Assembly: GCA_011391835.1 (NCBI GenBank)
Contig: JAABPS010000207.1
Span: forward strand, 1-5,386
Origin: Desulfobacteraceae bacterium
GTDB lineage: Bacteria; Desulfobacterota; Desulfobacteria; Desulfobacterales; JAABPS01
Length of the DNA: 5,386 nt
Direction: 5' to 3'
In this document: positions 3,631 through 5,386 of the stretch, one piece after another
How positions within the stretch are numbered: position 1 is the first letter of the stretch
Layout: each line of letters starts with the position of its first letter
Translations under genes and position numbers: made by a program
Notes under the pieces: generated by a model
What the model saw: the letters and a program-made list of their open reading frames with translations, nothing else
The model's database searches: none
What the model was told of the DNA's origin: nothing

Positions 3631-5386
3631 ATGGTAAAACAAAAGCGTAAAAACCAGAAACAAGAAGCCGTTGATAGGGTTTTTCCTAATGAAGGCCTGA
3701 CGCTAAACACGGAACGCTTTTATTATGTTTTGATTTTCCTGTTAGCACTTGCCGTCAGAGCAATTTATCTGTGGGAGATGCGCGATGCGCCTGTATCTAC
3801 CTTGCTTCTGGGGGACGCACAAAGCTATGATACCTGGGCACAGGAGATCAGCGGTGGAAACTGGCTGGGCAGCCAGGTTTTTTACCAGGCGCCTCTGTAT
3901 CCATATTTTTTGGCCCTGATATATACTTTTTTTGGAAGAGATTTTCTCATCGTTCGGATTATCCAGGTGGCCATTGGCATCCTGTCTTGTCTGCTTTTGG
4001 CCAGAGCAGGCCGAGATTTTTTTTCAAAAAAAACGGGAATTATTTCAGGTATACTGATAGCCATATACCCCACAGCCATCTTTTTTGACTGCCTTATTCA
4101 AAAAGAGGTGCTGGGCTTCTTTTTCATGTCGTTGTTTCTTTATCTGATAGGGATGACACTTCAGCGACCCAAAGGGATGGGGTGGCTGATCATGGGAATA
4201 GTCTTGGGCTGTATGGGGCTCATCCGTGAGAATGCACTTATCCTTATTATTGTGATTCTATTCTGGCTTTATATTTATTTCAGAAGTATGCCTTTTAGGA
4301 CAAGGATTTCATGGAGCGCTTTGCTGTTATGCGGTGCGGCCATTATTCTGATTCCTGTTGGGTTGCGAAACAAAGTCGTTGGAGGAGATTTTGTTCTGAC
4401 CACGTCTCAGTTCGGTTCAAATCTGTATATTGGCAATAACAACATGGCAGATGGCAGATACATGCCCCTGCGTCCGGACAGGGGAGACTGGGCATTTGAA
4501 CGGCAGGATGCCACAGAGCTGGCGGAAACAGCACTGGGAAGAAAGCTCAGCCCTTCAGAGGTTTCAACATATTGGGTTGGCCGGACACTGTCTTATATCG
4601 GATCAGAACCAATGCATTGGATCGGTTTGATGACAAAAAAGTGGTTTCTTGTCTGGAATGCGGTTGAAGTGGGTGATGCGGAAAGCCAGTATGCCCATTC
4701 TCAATGGTCGTTGGTTTTAAAATGGCTTGGTTTTTTCTTTCATTTTGGCGTGATCTGCCCCTTGGCCGTATGGGGGGTTTGTTTGACATGGCGATTCAGG
4801 CAGCGGTTGTGGATTCTGTATCTGATTCTGATCTGTTTTGCAGCCAGTGTGGCATTGTTCTATGTTTTTGCAAGATACAGGTTTCCCATGATCGGAGTTC
4901 TTGTATTATTTGCTGCAGCCGGCATTGCAGGGAGCCGTGAATTTTTCAGAGAGAAAAAACTGAAATCTGTTTTTATCTGTCTGTTTCTGGTTGTTATATC
5001 GGCAGTTCTTGTGAACTGGAAAATAGTTACGAAAGATGAATTTATTTCATCAACCTTTTATAATATTGCCCACGATCTAAGTGCGCAGGGCGATACTGCA
5101 CACGCCGCTTACTATTATCATGAAGCCTCGAAATTGAGCCCGGGAAACGACATGATTTTAAATAATCTTGGATTGGCGCTGTTCAAGCAAGGGAAAGCAG
5201 ATGAGGCTATCAGTCAGTTTAATCAGGCGCTTCAGATAAAGCCGGATTCTGTGAAAACCCATAACAACCTGGCGATTGTCCTGGGAAGTATGGGGGAAAC
5301 GGATGAAGCGATAAGACATTTTTTAGAGGTCATTCGAATTGATCCTGACTTTGGCCCAAGTGTTTATTTTAATCTCGCCTGCATGT
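3631..5386 (+). CDS. GT-C-type membrane glycosyltransferase-like protein with C-terminal TPR repeats (3' end cut by window)
   Basis: The frame is open for 585 codons to the window end. After a basic cytoplasmic start (KQKRKNQKQ), about eleven or twelve hydrophobic segments can be read between 31 and 461. Following the first segment, LGDAQSYDTWA places Asp62 where GT-C enzymes of the PMT/ArnT type carry a catalytic acid in the first outer loop. QAPLYPYFLAL (86-96) and IRENALIL (198-205) resemble conserved PMT_2-like motifs. A soluble, probably periplasmic, loop covers about 250-360. From about 474, TPR units of 34 residues follow (474-507, 508-541, 542-575), and a fourth is cut off. By family, it should move a sugar from a polyprenyl-phosphate donor to a protein, lipid or glycan; the acceptor is unknown. 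ATG 3631 is the only reasonable start: a stop lies six codons upstream, and the Shine-Dalgarno is poor (GAGAAAG, far upstream). Confidence 0.88.
   Translation, partial: MVKQKRKNQKQEAVDRVFPNEGLTLNTERFYYVLIFLLALAVRAIYLWEMRDAPVSTLLLGDAQSYDTWAQEISGGNWLGSQVFYQAPLYPYFLALIYTFFGRDFLIVRIIQVAIGILSCLLLARAGRDFFSKKTGIISGILIAIYPTAIFFDCLIQKEVLGFFFMSLFLYLIGMTLQRPKGMGWLIMGIVLGCMGLIRENALILIIVILFWLYIYFRSMPFRTRISWSALLLCGAAIILIPVGLRNKVVGGDFVLTTSQFGSNLYIGNNNMADGRYMPLRPDRGDWAFERQDATELAETALGRKLSPSEVSTYWVGRTLSYIGSEPMHWIGLMTKKWFLVWNAVEVGDAESQYAHSQWSLVLKWLGFFFHFGVICPLAVWGVCLTWRFRQRLWILYLILICFAASVALFYVFARYRFPMIGVLVLFAAAGIAGSREFFREKKLKSVFICLFLVVISAVLVNWKIVTKDEFISSTFYNIAHDLSAQGDTAHAAYYYHEASKLSPGNDMILNNLGLALFKQGKADEAISQFNQALQIKPDSVKTHNNLAIVLGSMGETDEAIRHFLEVIRIDPDFGPSVYFNLACM

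Noticed and set aside
3882..4940. Open frames on either strand within the glycosyltransferase-TPR gene
   Set aside because: They overlap a long continuous coding frame with clear membrane segments and TPRs, and show no family features of their own.

Overview
The window reads as ordinary bacterial chromosome, most plausibly from an anaerobic Gram-negative lineage of the Desulfobacterota (former Deltaproteobacteria) type. That placement is an inference. It rests on a NIF-type NifU/NifS pair serving apparently as general Fe-S machinery, a small FmdB-type zinc ribbon protein, a Memo-family (AmmeMemoRadiSam B) protein, and a polytopic GT-C-like glycosyltransferase with a TPR tail. There are no rRNA or tRNA genes, no insertion sequence, no phage gene and no CRISPR array that I can see.

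Left part, minus strand (about 2411 down to 1): an FmdB-type zinc ribbon gene (2214-2411), then nifU (1292-2116, GTG start), then nifS (117-1289). nifU and nifS are separated by two bases and are almost certainly co-transcribed and translationally coupled. NifS takes sulfur from cysteine as a persulfide, and the three-domain NifU scaffold uses it to assemble Fe-S clusters. The 97 bases between the zinc ribbon gene and nifU hold overlapping inverted repeats just upstream of the nifU ribosome binding site. At the extreme left edge a frame downstream of nifS may begin another gene with a hydrophobic N-terminus, but too little is present to say.

Centre: a 279-bp divergent intergenic region (2412-2690) carries weak promoter candidates in both directions, a small hairpin with a 12-codon ORF, and a very strong Shine-Dalgarno sequence in front of the Memo-family gene (2691-3542, plus strand). 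A palindrome placed between a -35-like and a -10-like hexamer with a 20-bp spacer recalls promoters controlled by MerR-family regulators.

Right part, plus strand: after an 88-bp gap rich in short imperfect repeats, a long open frame (3631 to the window end) encodes a multi-membrane-spanning GT-C-type glycosyltransferase-like protein. It continues into TPR repeats and is cut by the window edge.

The genes fall into three unrelated functions: Fe-S assembly, a Memo-type enzyme of unsettled role, and envelope glycosylation. I see no clear novel system. The points most worth a second look are the MerR-like promoter layout, the inverted repeats before nifU, the isolated Memo gene and the membrane glycosyltransferase-TPR fusion.
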